Shown here: positions 26,512 to 34,918 of the stretch, piece after piece
Position numbering within the stretch: the stretch's first letter is position 1
How the letters are laid out: each line of letters begins with the position of its first letter
Source: Methyloversatilis sp. RAC08
Lineage (GTDB): Bacteria > Pseudomonadota > Gammaproteobacteria > Burkholderiales > Rhodocyclaceae
DNA length: 64,000 nucleotides
Assembly: GCF_001713355.1 (NCBI RefSeq)
Contig: NZ_CP016448.1
Location: 930,001-994,000 of the forward strand
Direction: 5' to 3'
Translations under genes and position numbers: made by a program
Notes under the pieces: model-generated
The model's input: the letters and a program-made list of their open reading frames with translations, nothing else
Database searches by the model: none
Told to the model about the DNA's origin: nothing

Positions 26512-27018
26512 TCATGCGTTGCTACGCTTCCGAAGCGCTTCTAACAGGAAGCCTTCGAGACGCTCCCTATTCAGATGCTGAGTGTGAGCATCGATATCGT
26601 TAGCTAGTGCCTTAAGCTCGGCAATGGTCGGTACTGGGTGTTCGTTTCCATAGGCATCTCTTATGTGAGCATCTCCGTCCAATTCCTTTGCCCACAGTCC
26701 ATGTACCAAGTCATTTCTCTTTTCCGTCAGGCTCTCGCATGTGTTCACGAGCGCTTGCAGTTTGATCAAGGCAGTGCCTTCGCCGAGAGCCTTTCGGGCA
26801 AGTGTCTTGGTACGATCTCGAAGCTGTCGAGCGCTTTCGTACTTCGTAGCGACAAGCGCTTCGGCAGGGGTAACACCCGTTAGAGTCTTGATCGTCATTT
26901 TTAGGATATGGATCATGTGCTCATGCCGAAGTGCAACCTCGCCAAATGCGGCAAGCAACTCCGGGTCCTCGGGTACGTGAAACCCGATAAATCTCATTGA
27001 TTGGTCTTTGCTATGCAT
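26512..27018 (-). CDS. Protein with HEPN-type RNxxxH motif
   Basis: A 168-residue, mostly helical, cytosolic protein without a family I recognise by name. Near residue 105 it has EKRNDLVHGLW; RNDLVH matches the RNxxxH (Rx4H) motif that forms the active site of HEPN ribonucleases in toxin-antitoxin, CRISPR and abortive-infection systems. Base composition is clearly more AT-rich than the surrounding genes. It follows the DUF4238 gene by 75 bases on the same strand, so the two may form one unit. The HEPN call rests on one short motif and the helical make-up. Confidence 0.55.
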   Translation of the reverse strand: MHSKDQSMRFIGFHVPEDPELLAAFGEVALRHEHMIHILKMTIKTLTGVTPAEALVATKYESARQLRDRTKTLARKALGEGTALIKLQALVNTCESLTEKRNDLVHGLWAKELDGDAHIRDAYGNEHPVPTIAELKALANDIDAHTQHLNRERLEGFLLEALRKRSNA

Positions 27019-27093
27019 AACACCTAAGTTAAGCCGAACCGCGCAACGGCTTGAGCCTAAAAGTTTTCAATGGCTGACGTTCAAAATGGTGGC

Positions 27094-28173
27094 CTACCCC
27101 GCTACTTCCCCTGTTTTCTTAGTTTTCAGCCCCTTGGCGTATAGATCTAACTCAGCTGTAGTCTGAGAGATATGAAACTCGGCCCAACTTTTTTGCTCCG
27201 AACGAACAATCTCGCGATCTACGACGCTAGGACGAAGCATGCACATATCAGGATCCATATCCTCCGAAAAGATATACCGATGCGCATTTTTAATAATCAA
27301 ACACTGAATCTTAACTGCAATGTTATTTGGCAGTTTTTCACCGCGTCGAAAAGCTGGCTTTCTTCCAACATGCGTATATAGCAAGCAGTCGGGCGACAGT
27401 GGCAAGAAGATTTCAGACCCGTCTCTACCCCAACCACCTCCAAGATCAAACGTTTCGTCTCCATAATAATTAAGTTTAACCACCGGATTGTCGCTGGTTA
27501 GCCATTTCATTCCGTCAGGGGGGCGTACAACAGTCCAACGGTGCTCCTCTAAACACTTAACCGTTTTGGTTAGAAGCATCTCGATCGCATATAGCCAATA
27601 GGCTCTTCCAGCGATTGTTTCGAGAATCAACTTTCCTGTTCGTGCGCCAGGCTTAAATTCTGTACGCATTGAAATTGGTATAGAAACAGATTCTGAGTCC
27701 TCGCCGATACGCAACGCCGGACGATTCTCTGGCATCATCGCAAGGTCCTTCACTGCGCCTTCCAATACCTCCTCGAGCATCGAAGGCAAGTATTCGGCTG
27801 CGCGATTAACTATTTCGGTCATGCGCGCGGGCGTACGGACGTCCTGGAGCGCGACGAAGCGTGCCAATCGCCGCCATTCAGTTGGCGAAACAGCCCTTCC
27901 AACTAAAATTTTTTCGATCACGACGTTTGCGGGACTCTCAAAATCGATGGAGAACCAGCGTTCCATCTCATCTGAATCTCTACCATCTCTTAGCCGAGTA
28001 TATAGATGCTCTCTTTTTGCAATTGTCTCAATTGAATGCTGTTTCCAAGAGCGCACATTAGCGTGGGGCACGAGCAATCTGTACGTCCATACTTTTGGGG
28101 TACCAGCAGCCCATCTTTTCAGATAGTGTTCTGGAACATAATGATTACGCACGCAAAAATCAACAGGCGACAT
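27094..28173 (-). CDS. DUF4238 domain protein
   Basis: A 359-residue protein with the DUF4238 signature at the N-terminus: NHYVPEHYLKRWA (family pattern HxxPxxYLxxF/W), followed by conserved regions such as FVALQDVRTPARM and KWLTSDNPVVKLN (family: F.TSDNPV). The domain is of unknown function and appears scattered in bacterial genomes, often near defence or mobile genes. Codon use and AT content differ from the housekeeping genes around it, suggesting transfer. The ATG 28173 has AAGGAAAC upstream; a longer open frame runs upstream only because it crosses nrdB in another frame. Confidence 0.8.
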   Translation of the reverse strand: MSPVDFCVRNHYVPEHYLKRWAAGTPKVWTYRLLVPHANVRSWKQHSIETIAKREHLYTRLRDGRDSDEMERWFSIDFESPANVVIEKILVGRAVSPTEWRRLARFVALQDVRTPARMTEIVNRAAEYLPSMLEEVLEGAVKDLAMMPENRPALRIGEDSESVSIPISMRTEFKPGARTGKLILETIAGRAYWLYAIEMLLTKTVKCLEEHRWTVVRPPDGMKWLTSDNPVVKLNYYGDETFDLGGGWGRDGSEIFLPLSPDCLLYTHVGRKPAFRRGEKLPNNIAVKIQCLIIKNAHRYIFSEDMDPDMCMLRPSVVDREIVRSEQKSWAEFHISQTTAELDLYAKGLKTKKTGEVAG

Positions 28174-28303
28174 TTGTTTCCTTGAAGAATCAAACACCTT
28201 AGTTCGCGCCGAGGTAATGTAGCGGCACGAGTGGACAACCAGCGCCCATATCCACTTAAAACGTTTGGAGTTTGGGCACTCGAGGCATCGACCGGAGCAC
28301 GTT

Positions 28304-28330
28304 AAAAAGCCGGCATCAGCCGGCTTTTTT
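28304..28330. terminator. Bidirectional terminator downstream of nrdB
   Basis: AAAAAGCCGGC, loop ATCA, GCCGGCTTTTTT: a seven-base stem flanked by A and T runs, so it can work on both strands. It lies 10 bases beyond the nrdB stop and separates nrdB from the AT-rich islet. Confidence 0.9.
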
Positions 28331-28340
28331 ATCTCAAACC

Positions 28341-29594
28341 TCAATCCCAACTCAACGCCCCACCCGTCTGATACTCGATCACCCGGGTCTCGAAGAAATT
28401 CCTTTCCTTCTTCAGATCGATCATTTCGCTCATCCACGGGAACGGGTTCTCTGCACCCGGGTAAAGCACATCGAGACCGATCTGCTGGGCGCGGCGGTTG
28501 GCGATGAAGCGCAGATATTCCTTGAACATGGCTGAGTTCAGGCCGAGCACGCCGCGCGGCATGGTGTCTTCGGCGTAGCGGTATTCGAGCTCGACGGCCT
28601 TGCGGAACAGGGTTTTGAGCTCTTCGCGGAATTCGACGGTCCACAGGTGCGGGTTTTCGAGCTTGATCTGGTTGATCAGGTCGATGCCGAAATTGCAGTG
28701 CATGGACTCGTCGCGCAGGATGTACTGGTACTGCTCGGCCGCACCGGTCATCTTGTTCTGCCGGCCGAGGGCGAGGATCTGCACGAAGCCGACGTAGAAG
28801 AACAGGCCTTCCATCAGGCAGGCGAACACGATCAGGCTTTTCAGCAGTTGCTGGTCGGTTTCGGGCGTGCCGGTCTTGAACATCGGGTTGGTCAGCACGT
28901 CGATGAACGGAATCAGGAATTCGTCCTTGTCGCGGATCGACTGCACTTCGTGATAGGCGTTGAACACTTCGCCTTCGTCCAGACCGAGCGACTCGACGAT
29001 GTACTGGTAGGCGTGCGTGTGGATCGCCTCTTCGAAGGCCTGGCGCAGCAGGTACTGGCGGCACTCGGGCGCCGTGATGTGGCGGTAGGTGCCGAGCACG
29101 ATGTTGTTGGCGGCCAGCGAATCAGCGGTGACGAAGAAGCCGAGGTTGCGCTTGATGAGGCGGCGCTCGTCGTCGGTCAGGCCGTTGGGCGTCTTCCACA
29201 GCTCGATGTCGCGCTGCATGTTCACTTCCTGCGGCATCCAGTGGTTGGCGCAGCCGGACAGGTATTTGTCCCACGCCCACTTGTACTTGAACGGCACGAG
29301 CTGGTTCACGTCGGTGCCGCCGTTGATGACGCGCTTGTCTTCGGCGCGGATGCGGCGCATGCGGGTCGATTCGGTCGCGGCCGGCGCGGGAGCGCGCGGC
29401 GCGATCGGCAGTTCGGCGATGGGGGCGTGGATCGGCAAGGGATCCGCGTACATATCGCGGCGGGCCGCCGCTCCCACAGGGGCTGCGCCAGCGCGCGGGG
29501 CGAACCCGGTAGCCGCCGGTTCGGCGGTGGCGGTGCGCAGGCCGAGGCCGGGTTGCGGGGTGTTCACGGGCAGGTCGTCTTCAAAACTCAGCAT
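28341..29594 (-). CDS. nrdB: Class Ia ribonucleotide reductase, beta subunit
   Basis: Radical-generating subunit (417 residues) of aerobic ribonucleotide reductase. The di-iron and tyrosyl radical site is visible in [13 protein letters not shown] (Glu, His, Tyr) and, later, in [10 protein letters not shown] and [10 protein letters not shown]. Most family members begin near the residue here numbered about 80; this protein has an extra N-terminal 75 residues rich in Ala and Pro. Part of that extension, [10 protein letters not shown], is encoded by a palindromic repeat element that also occurs in the ampD-pilR spacer. Downstream of nrdA, 147 bases apart, on the same strand, ending at a strong terminator. 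Confidence 0.95.
   Translation of the reverse strand: MLSFEDDLPVNTPQPGLGLRTATAEPAATGFAPRAGAAPVGAAARRDMYADPLPIHAPIAELPIAPRAPAPAATESTRMRRIRAEDKRVINGGTDVNQLVPFKYKWAWDKYLSGCANHWMPQEVNMQRDIELWKTPNGLTDDERRLIKRNLGFFVTADSLAANNIVLGTYRHITAPECRQYLLRQAFEEAIHTHAYQYIVESLGLDEGEVFNAYHEVQSIRDKDEFLIPFIDVLTNPMFKTGTPETDQQLLKSLIVFACLMEGLFFYVGFVQILALGRQNKMTGAAEQYQYILRDESMHCNFGIDLINQIKLENPHLWTVEFREELKTLFRKAVELEYRYAEDTMPRGVLGLNSAMFKEYLRFIANRRAQQIGLDVLYPGAENPFPWMSEMIDLKKERNFFETRVIEYQTGGALSWD
29454..29480 (-). repeat. Palindromic (REP-like) element inside nrdB
   Basis: Reads CCTGTGGGAGCGGCGG then CCCGCCGCGAT on the minus strand, a near-perfect match to the three intergenic copies at 33355-33481. It stays in frame within nrdB. 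Confidence 0.85.
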
Positions 29595-29741
29595 GGGTGT
29601 TCTCTCCGTGGGCGGTGCGTGGAGCGACCGGGTTCTGGTTGATTCGGTTGTATTCGGTTCGCGTTCAGTCGGCGTGCGTGCGGACCTGACGCCGCCCTGC
29701 CCTGCTGCGCATGCAGGGTTCCGGGCGGCGGTGCAGCCGGC

Positions 29742-32594
29742 TTACTGGCAGGCTTCGCAGGTCGGGTCGTCGATGGCGCAGAACTTGGGTTCGGCTTCGC
29801 TCGGCACGGCGTTGAGCTCACCGCCGCGGCCGGTCGACTTCTCGGCGTGCGTGGCGCCCATGGCGCGCAGGTAATACGTGGTCTTGAGGCCGCGCAGCCA
29901 GGCCAGCTTGTAGGTTTCGTCGAGCTTCTTGCCCGATGCGCCGGCCATGTAGATGTTCAGGCTCTGCGCCTGGTCGATCCATTTCTGGCGGCGCGACGCG
30001 GCTTCGACCAGCCACTTCGGCTCGACTTCGAAGGCGGTGGCGTACAGGCTGCGCAGTTCGGCCGGAATGCGGTCGATGCGCGACAGCGAACCGTCGAAGT
30101 ACTTCAGGTCGGCGACCATGACTTCGTCCCACAGGCCCATCTTCTTCAGATCACGCACCAGGTGCTCGTTCACCACGGTGAATTCGCCCGACAGGTTCGA
30201 TTTGACGAACAGGTTCTGGTAGGTCGGCTCGATGCTGGCATCGACGCCGATGATGTTCGAAATGGTCGCGGTCGGCGCGATGGCGAGGCAGTTGGAATTG
30301 CGCATGCCGTAATTGGCGATGCGGCTGCGCAGTGCGCTCCAGTCCATCGTGACCGAGCGGTCGACTTCGAGGTAGCCGCCGCGCTCTTCGGCCAGGATGT
30401 CGAGCGAGTCGTGCGGCAGGATGCCGCGGTCCCACAGGCTGCCCTTGTAGCTGGCGTAGCGGCCGCGCTCTTCGGCCAGTTCGGTCGAGGCCCAGTAGGC
30501 GTAGTAGGCGACGGCTTCCATCGAGCGGTCGGCGAATTCGACCGCGTCGTCGGAGGCGTACGGCGTGCGCAGCTCGTGCAGCGCTTCCTGGAAGCCCATC
30601 AGGCCCATGCCGACCGGGCGGTGCTTCAGGTTGGAATTGCGCGCCTTGCCGACCGAGTAGTAATTGATGTCGATGACGTTGTCGAGCATGCGCATCGCGG
30701 TGCGGATGGTCTTGCGCAGCTTGTCGTGGTCGAGCACCTTGTTGCCCTGGCCGTCGTCCTTCAGGTGGGCGACCAGATTGACCGAACCGAGGTTGCACAC
30801 GGCGATTTCAGTGTCGGACGTGTTCAGCGTGATTTCGGTACACAGATTGCTGGAGTGCACCACGCCGACATGCTGCTGCGGCGAGCGCAGGTTGCACGGG
30901 TCCTTGAAGGTGATCCAGGGGTGGCCGGTTTCGAACAGCATCGACAGCATCTTCCGCCACAGCGCAACCGCCGGCATTTTCTTGAACACGCGGATTTCGC
31001 CGCGCGCGGCCTTCTCTTCATAGCGGGTATAGGCGGCTTCGAAGGCGCGGCCGAACAGGTCGTGCAGGTCGGGGCAGTCGGACGGCGAGAACAGCGTCCA
31101 TTCAGCGTTTTCCATCACGCGGCGCATGAACAGATCCGGAATCCAGTTCGCGGTGTTCATGTCGTGCGTGCGGCGGCGGTCGTCGCCGGTGTTCTTGCGC
31201 AGTTCGAGGAATTCCTCGATGTCGAGGTGCCAGCTTTCCAGATAGGCGCACACCGCGCCCTTGCGCTTGCCGCCCTGATTGACCGCGACGGCGGTGTCGT
31301 TGACCACCTTCAGGAAGGGCACGACGCCCTGGCTCTTGCCGTTGGTGCCCTTGATGTGCGAGCCCAGCGCGCGCACCGGCGTCCAGTCGTTGCCCAGACC
31401 GCCGGCGAACTTGGCCAGCAGCGCGTTTTCCTTGATCGCCTCGAAAATGCCGTCGAGGTCGTCGGCCACCGTCGTGAGGTAGCACGACGACAGTTGCGGG
31501 CGCAGCGTGGCGCTGTTGAACAGCGTCGGCGTCGAGCTCATGAAGTCGAAGCTGGCCAGCAGCTGATAGAACTCGATGGCGCGCGCTTCGCGGTTGATTT
31601 CGTTCATCGCGAGGCCCATGGCGACGCGCATGAAGAACACCTGCGGCAGTTCGATGCGGCGGTCGCGGATGTGCAGGAAGTAACGGTCGTACAGCGTCTG
31701 CAGACCGAGGTAGTTGAAGCGCAGGTCGTTGCGGTGGTCGAGCGCAGCACCGAGCTTGGCGAGGTCGAACTGCGCCAGCTTCGGGTCGAGCAGTTCGGCT
31801 TCGATGCCCAGCTTGATGTAGCGCGGGAAATAGTCGGCGTAGGCGGTGGCCATCGCGCCCTGCGATGTTTCTTCGCCCAGCACTTCGGCGCGGATGGTGT
31901 GCAGCAGCAGGCGGGCGGTGACGTAGCCGTAGGCCGGGTCGTTCTCGATCAGCGAGCGGGCGGCCAGGATGGCCGACTTGCGCACTTCATCCACCGGCAC
32001 ACCGTCGTACAGATTGGTCAGCGTGGCGTCGAATATGGTGGCGACCGACACGACGTCGCCCAGGTTTTCGCAACTGTCCTGGATCAGCGTGCGCAGCGCT
32101 TCGCGGTCAAGCGGCATGCGGCGGTCGCCATCGACCACGTGCAGCACCGGCTGCTCGATCGACGCTTCAACGGCCTGCTGCTTCTGCGCACGTTCGGCCG
32201 AACGCTTCTCGCGATACAGCACGTAGGCGCGGGCCACGTCGTGCTCGGCCGAACGCATCAGCGCCAGTTCGACCTGGTCCTGGATGTCTTCGATATGGAA
32301 GGTGCCGCCGTGCGGCAGGCGGCGCAGCAGCGCACCGACAACCGCGTCGGTCAGCGCCGCAACCTGTTCGCGCACACGCGCCGACGCCGCGCCCTGCCCG
32401 CCATTGACCGCCAGGAAGGCCTTGGTCATGGCGATGGAAATCTTGGCCGGCTCGAACGCCACCACGGCACCGTTCCTGCGGATGATCTTGTAATCGGAGT
32501 GCGCACTGTGCGCGGCCGCCGAAGACTCGAGGCTGATCTGGTCCGGCGTGCCGGACAGTGAACGGTTGCTGCCGTGTTCGGCGGTGATTTGCAT
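29742..32594 (-). CDS. nrdA: Class Ia ribonucleotide reductase, alpha subunit
   Basis: Catalytic subunit (950 residues) reducing ribonucleoside diphosphates. An ATP-cone allosteric domain lies near the N-terminus (IIRRNGAVVAFEPAKISIAM), then the barrel with the redox and radical cysteines in PQLSSCYLTT, SNLCTEITLNTSD and IAVCNLGSVNL, and the thioredoxin-exchanging pair CEAC at the very C-terminus. ATG 32594 follows GGGAGA. Two NrdR boxes lie 75-120 bases upstream, so repression by NrdR is likely. nrdB follows on the same strand. Confidence 0.96.
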   Translation of the reverse strand: MQITAEHGSNRSLSGTPDQISLESSAAAHSAHSDYKIIRRNGAVVAFEPAKISIAMTKAFLAVNGGQGAASARVREQVAALTDAVVGALLRRLPHGGTFHIEDIQDQVELALMRSAEHDVARAYVLYREKRSAERAQKQQAVEASIEQPVLHVVDGDRRMPLDREALRTLIQDSCENLGDVVSVATIFDATLTNLYDGVPVDEVRKSAILAARSLIENDPAYGYVTARLLLHTIRAEVLGEETSQGAMATAYADYFPRYIKLGIEAELLDPKLAQFDLAKLGAALDHRNDLRFNYLGLQTLYDRYFLHIRDRRIELPQVFFMRVAMGLAMNEINREARAIEFYQLLASFDFMSSTPTLFNSATLRPQLSSCYLTTVADDLDGIFEAIKENALLAKFAGGLGNDWTPVRALGSHIKGTNGKSQGVVPFLKVVNDTAVAVNQGGKRKGAVCAYLESWHLDIEEFLELRKNTGDDRRRTHDMNTANWIPDLFMRRVMENAEWTLFSPSDCPDLHDLFGRAFEAAYTRYEEKAARGEIRVFKKMPAVALWRKMLSMLFETGHPWITFKDPCNLRSPQQHVGVVHSSNLCTEITLNTSDTEIAVCNLGSVNLVAHLKDDGQGNKVLDHDKLRKTIRTAMRMLDNVIDINYYSVGKARNSNLKHRPVGMGLMGFQEALHELRTPYASDDAVEFADRSMEAVAYYAYWASTELAEERGRYASYKGSLWDRGILPHDSLDILAEERGGYLEVDRSVTMDWSALRSRIANYGMRNSNCLAIAPTATISNIIGVDASIEPTYQNLFVKSNLSGEFTVVNEHLVRDLKKMGLWDEVMVADLKYFDGSLSRIDRIPAELRSLYATAFEVEPKWLVEAASRRQKWIDQAQSLNIYMAGASGKKLDETYKLAWLRGLKTTYYLRAMGATHAEKSTGRGGELNAVPSEAEPKFCAIDDPTCEACQ

Positions 32595-32667
32595 GCGTAC
32601 ATCTCCCTGGAGAACCGCAGCCACGCTGCGGCGGAATGAGTCTGGAGGTGGGGAAGTGTGCTCTTCG

Positions 32668-32715
32668 ACCACTACCTATAGTGGTTCAAGCGGTTTGAGC
32701 TACTAAGTGTAGTGA
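32668..32715 (-). promoter_or_regulatory. Pair of NrdR boxes upstream of nrdA
   Basis: Two palindromes, CCACTACCTATAGTGG (32669-32684) and GCTACTAAGTGTAGTG (32699-32714), with starts 30 bases apart, about three helix turns. This matches the tandem 16-bp NrdR boxes (consensus ACACWATATATWGTGT-like) found before ribonucleotide reductase operons. NrdR binds them as an ATP/dATP-sensing repressor. Confidence 0.8.
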
Positions 32716-32773
32716 TGCGACCCGGACACCGCAAGCGCTTTTTTCCGCTCGCAGCGAATCCGCCGGAAACGCT

Positions 32774-33319
32774 TCAGGGGCGCGGGATACCGACCGCCGA
32801 CCAGTCGAAACAGGCGCCCGGATCGGTCTTTCGACCGGGTGCCACATCCGAATGGCCTACGACATCGGCAATCGGATGGCGCTGGCGCAGCGCCCCGATC
32901 AGCGCGCGGGCGCGCGCGTACTGGGCGGCTTCGAAGGGCAGCACGTTGCAGCCTTCGAACTCGATGCCGACCGAAAAATCGTTGCAGCGGCTGCGCCCCT
33001 GCCAGCTCGATACGCCCGAATGCCAGGCGCGCTCAAGGGTGGACACGAACTGCAGCAGTTCGCCGTCGCGCCGCACCACGAAGTGCGACGACACCCGAAG
33101 TACCGAGATATCAAAGAAGTAGGGATGAGCCGATGGGTCGAGCCGGTTGGTGAACAGGTGTTCGATCCAAGGCCCGCCGAAATCGCCTGGCGGCAGGCTG
33201 ATGCTGTGCAGCACGATCAGCGACACCGCGGTGTCGTCCGGCCGCGCATCGCGATTGGGCGAATCGACGCGCCGCGCCGCCGCGCACCAGCCGTCGGCGT
33301 CGATGGCGTGCTCAATCAT
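32774..33319 (-). CDS. ampD: 1,6-anhydro-N-acetylmuramyl-L-alanine amidase
   Basis: Cytosolic zinc amidase (181 residues) of peptidoglycan recycling; it splits L-alanyl peptides from anhydro-muropeptides, and its loss raises AmpC induction in species with AmpR. Zinc ligands are seen in LIVLHSISLPPG (His), RAWHSGVSSW (His region) and VVGHSDVAPGRKTDPG (His, Lys and Asp); the glutamate is in FSVGIEFEG. ATG 33319 is preferred; a TTG four codons upstream is open. Spacer to pilR holds REP-like repeats. Confidence 0.93.
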   Translation of the reverse strand: MIEHAIDADGWCAAARRVDSPNRDARPDDTAVSLIVLHSISLPPGDFGGPWIEHLFTNRLDPSAHPYFFDISVLRVSSHFVVRRDGELLQFVSTLERAWHSGVSSWQGRSRCNDFSVGIEFEGCNVLPFEAAQYARARALIGALRQRHPIADVVGHSDVAPGRKTDPGACFDWSAVGIPRP

Positions 33320-33354
33320 GCCAAACCGCAATCACGCGCGGCTTCCGCAGCTGC

Positions 33355-33383
33355 CCCTGTGGGAGCGGCGGCCTCGCCGCGAT
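33355..33383 (+). repeat. REP-like palindromic unit A
   Basis: CCCTGTGGGAGCGGCGGCCT then CGCCGCGAT; palindromic core GCGGCGGCCTCGCCGC. Same family as the element in nrdB and as the GTGGGAGCGGC repeats common in pseudomonads and relatives. Confidence 0.85.
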
Positions 33384-33392
33384 GGGCGCCGG

Positions 33393-33421
33393 CCCTGTGG
33401 GAGCGGCGGGGCCGCCGCGAT
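33393..33421 (+). repeat. REP-like palindromic unit B
   Basis: Second copy in direct orientation, ten bases after unit A, with core GCGGCGGGGCCGCCGC. Confidence 0.85.
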
Positions 33422-33453
33422 ACGCACTCTGCACAACGATGGTCGCTGCACCG

Positions 33454-33481
33454 ATCGCGGCGGGGCCGCCGCTCCCACAGG
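33454..33481 (-). repeat. REP-like palindromic unit C (inverted)
   Basis: Inverted copy; units B and C could pair as a long hairpin. Partial copies follow at about 33493-33511 (GGTCGCTCCCACAAGG) and near 33531-33550. Confidence 0.85.
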
Positions 33482-33568
33482 TCGCTCAAACACAGGTCGC
33501 TCCCACAAGGGCCGGTGCCGATCACAGCGCCCACAGGTGGTGCCGCTCCCGCATCCGCTGCCCGACCT

Positions 33569-34918
33569 TCACTCATTGATGCCCAGACGCTGCAGGCGGT
33601 AGCGCAGCGAACGGAAGGTGACGCCGAGCAGACGGGCGGCGGCGGTCCGGTTGTAGCGGGTCTTGCGCAGCGCGTCTTCGATGGCTGCGCGTTCCATGCG
33701 GTCGAGGTAGTCCTGCAGCGGCAATTCGCCGGCCGGATCGGCGGGTGCGTCGTCGTCGGCCGGCATCAGGCCGAGGTCGGCGGCGTCGATCTGTGCCTCG
33801 GCGCTCAGCGCGTAGGCGCGTTCGAGCACGTTTTCGAGCTCGCGCACGTTGCCCGGGAAGGGGTAGGCGCACAGTGCGTCGATCGCCGCGCGAGTGAGCA
33901 CCGGATGCGCATGGTCCGGCGCAGCGATGCGATCGAGCAGGGTCTGCGCGAGCTGCGGAATGGATTCGCGGCATTCGCGCAGGCTGGGCATGCGCAGTTC
34001 GAGCACGTTGAGGCGGTAGAACAGGTCCTGCCGGAAGCGGCCGTCATCGACCATCTGCTTCAGATTGCGGTGGGTGGCGCTGATCAGCCGGATGTCGGTC
34101 GACTCTTCGCTGCGCGCGCCAACGCGGCGCACCGACTTTTCCTGGATGGCGCGCAGCAGCTTCACCTGCATCGACAGCGGCAGATCGCCCACTTCGTCGA
34201 GAAACAGCGTGCCGCCCTTCGCCGCCTGGAAATGGCCTTCGCGGTCGGCGTCCGCGCCGGTGAAGGCGCCCTTGGTGTAGCCGAAGAACTCCGACTCGAC
34301 GAGGGTTTCGGGAATGGCGCCGCAATTGACGGCGATGAACGGCCCGGCGCGGCGCGCGCCCAGTTCGTGGATGAGCCTTGCGGCGCGCTCCTTGCCGCTG
34401 CCCGATTCGCCCTGGATGTTGACCGGCGCACTGCTGCGCGCCAGCTTGGTGATCATGTCGCGCACATGCACCAGCGCCGGCGCGTCACCGACCAGCGCAT
34501 CGGCGCCCTGTGCCGGCGACGCGGCGTTGCGACCCGGCAGGTCGAGCGCGGAACGCACCAGCGCGCGCAGCTGTTCGATCGACACCGGCTTGGCCAGATA
34601 ATCGAAGGCACCCGCCTTCAGCGCAGCGACCGCGTTGTCCATGCTGCCGTAGGCGGTGATGACGGCGACCGGCAGGTCGCGGTGGTGTTCGGCGATGTGG
34701 CGCACCAGATCCATGCCTTCGCCGTCCGGAAGGCGCATGTCGGTCAGGCACAGCGCGAACTGCTCGCGCGCGAGGAAGTCGCGCGCCTGTGCGACGGTGC
34801 CGGCGAGCGACGCATGCAGGCCCATGCGGGCCAGCGACATGTCGATCAGCTCGCGCAGATCGTCTTCGTCGTCGACCACCAGCACTTTCAGCTCAAGTTG
34901 TGATCGCCGACGTTCCAT
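33569..34918 (-). CDS. pilR: NtrC-family response regulator of type IV pilus genes
   Basis: Sigma-54 activator of 449 residues: receiver domain (residues 10-125; LCLTDMRLPDG with the phosphorylated Asp), AAA+ domain with Walker A GESGSGKE, the sigma-54 contact loop GAFTGA and FLDEVGDLPL, and a Fis-type helix-turn-helix at the end (YNRTAAARLLGVTFRSLRYR). Assigned as PilR from its direct overlap with a PilS-like kinase. In pseudomonads PilR turns on pilA. RpoN-dependent pairs of this kind also control exopolysaccharide genes, so PilR is likely but not proven. Confidence 0.88.
   Translation of the reverse strand: MERRRSQLELKVLVVDDEDDLRELIDMSLARMGLHASLAGTVAQARDFLAREQFALCLTDMRLPDGEGMDLVRHIAEHHRDLPVAVITAYGSMDNAVAALKAGAFDYLAKPVSIEQLRALVRSALDLPGRNAASPAQGADALVGDAPALVHVRDMITKLARSSAPVNIQGESGSGKERAARLIHELGARRAGPFIAVNCGAIPETLVESEFFGYTKGAFTGADADREGHFQAAKGGTLFLDEVGDLPLSMQVKLLRAIQEKSVRRVGARSEESTDIRLISATHRNLKQMVDDGRFRQDLFYRLNVLELRMPSLRECRESIPQLAQTLLDRIAAPDHAHPVLTRAAIDALCAYPFPGNVRELENVLERAYALSAEAQIDAADLGLMPADDDAPADPAGELPLQDYLDRMERAAIEDALRKTRYNRTAAARLLGVTFRSLRYRLQRLGINE

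Noticed and set aside
28174..29064. N-terminal extension of the DUF4238 protein into nrdB
   Set aside because: The frame is open only because it reads nrdB out of frame; the DUF4238 signature begins directly after ATG 28173.
29847..32561. 904-residue open frame on the plus strand
   Set aside because: Antisense of nrdA; GC-rich codon use keeps the reverse frame open. No domain in it.
33355..33511. Possible CRISPR array
   Set aside because: Units are palindromic, differ in orientation and have irregular spacing, which fits REP-like elements.
32852..34903. 683-residue plus-strand open frame
   Set aside because: Antisense of ampD and pilR and crosses their spacer with repeats.
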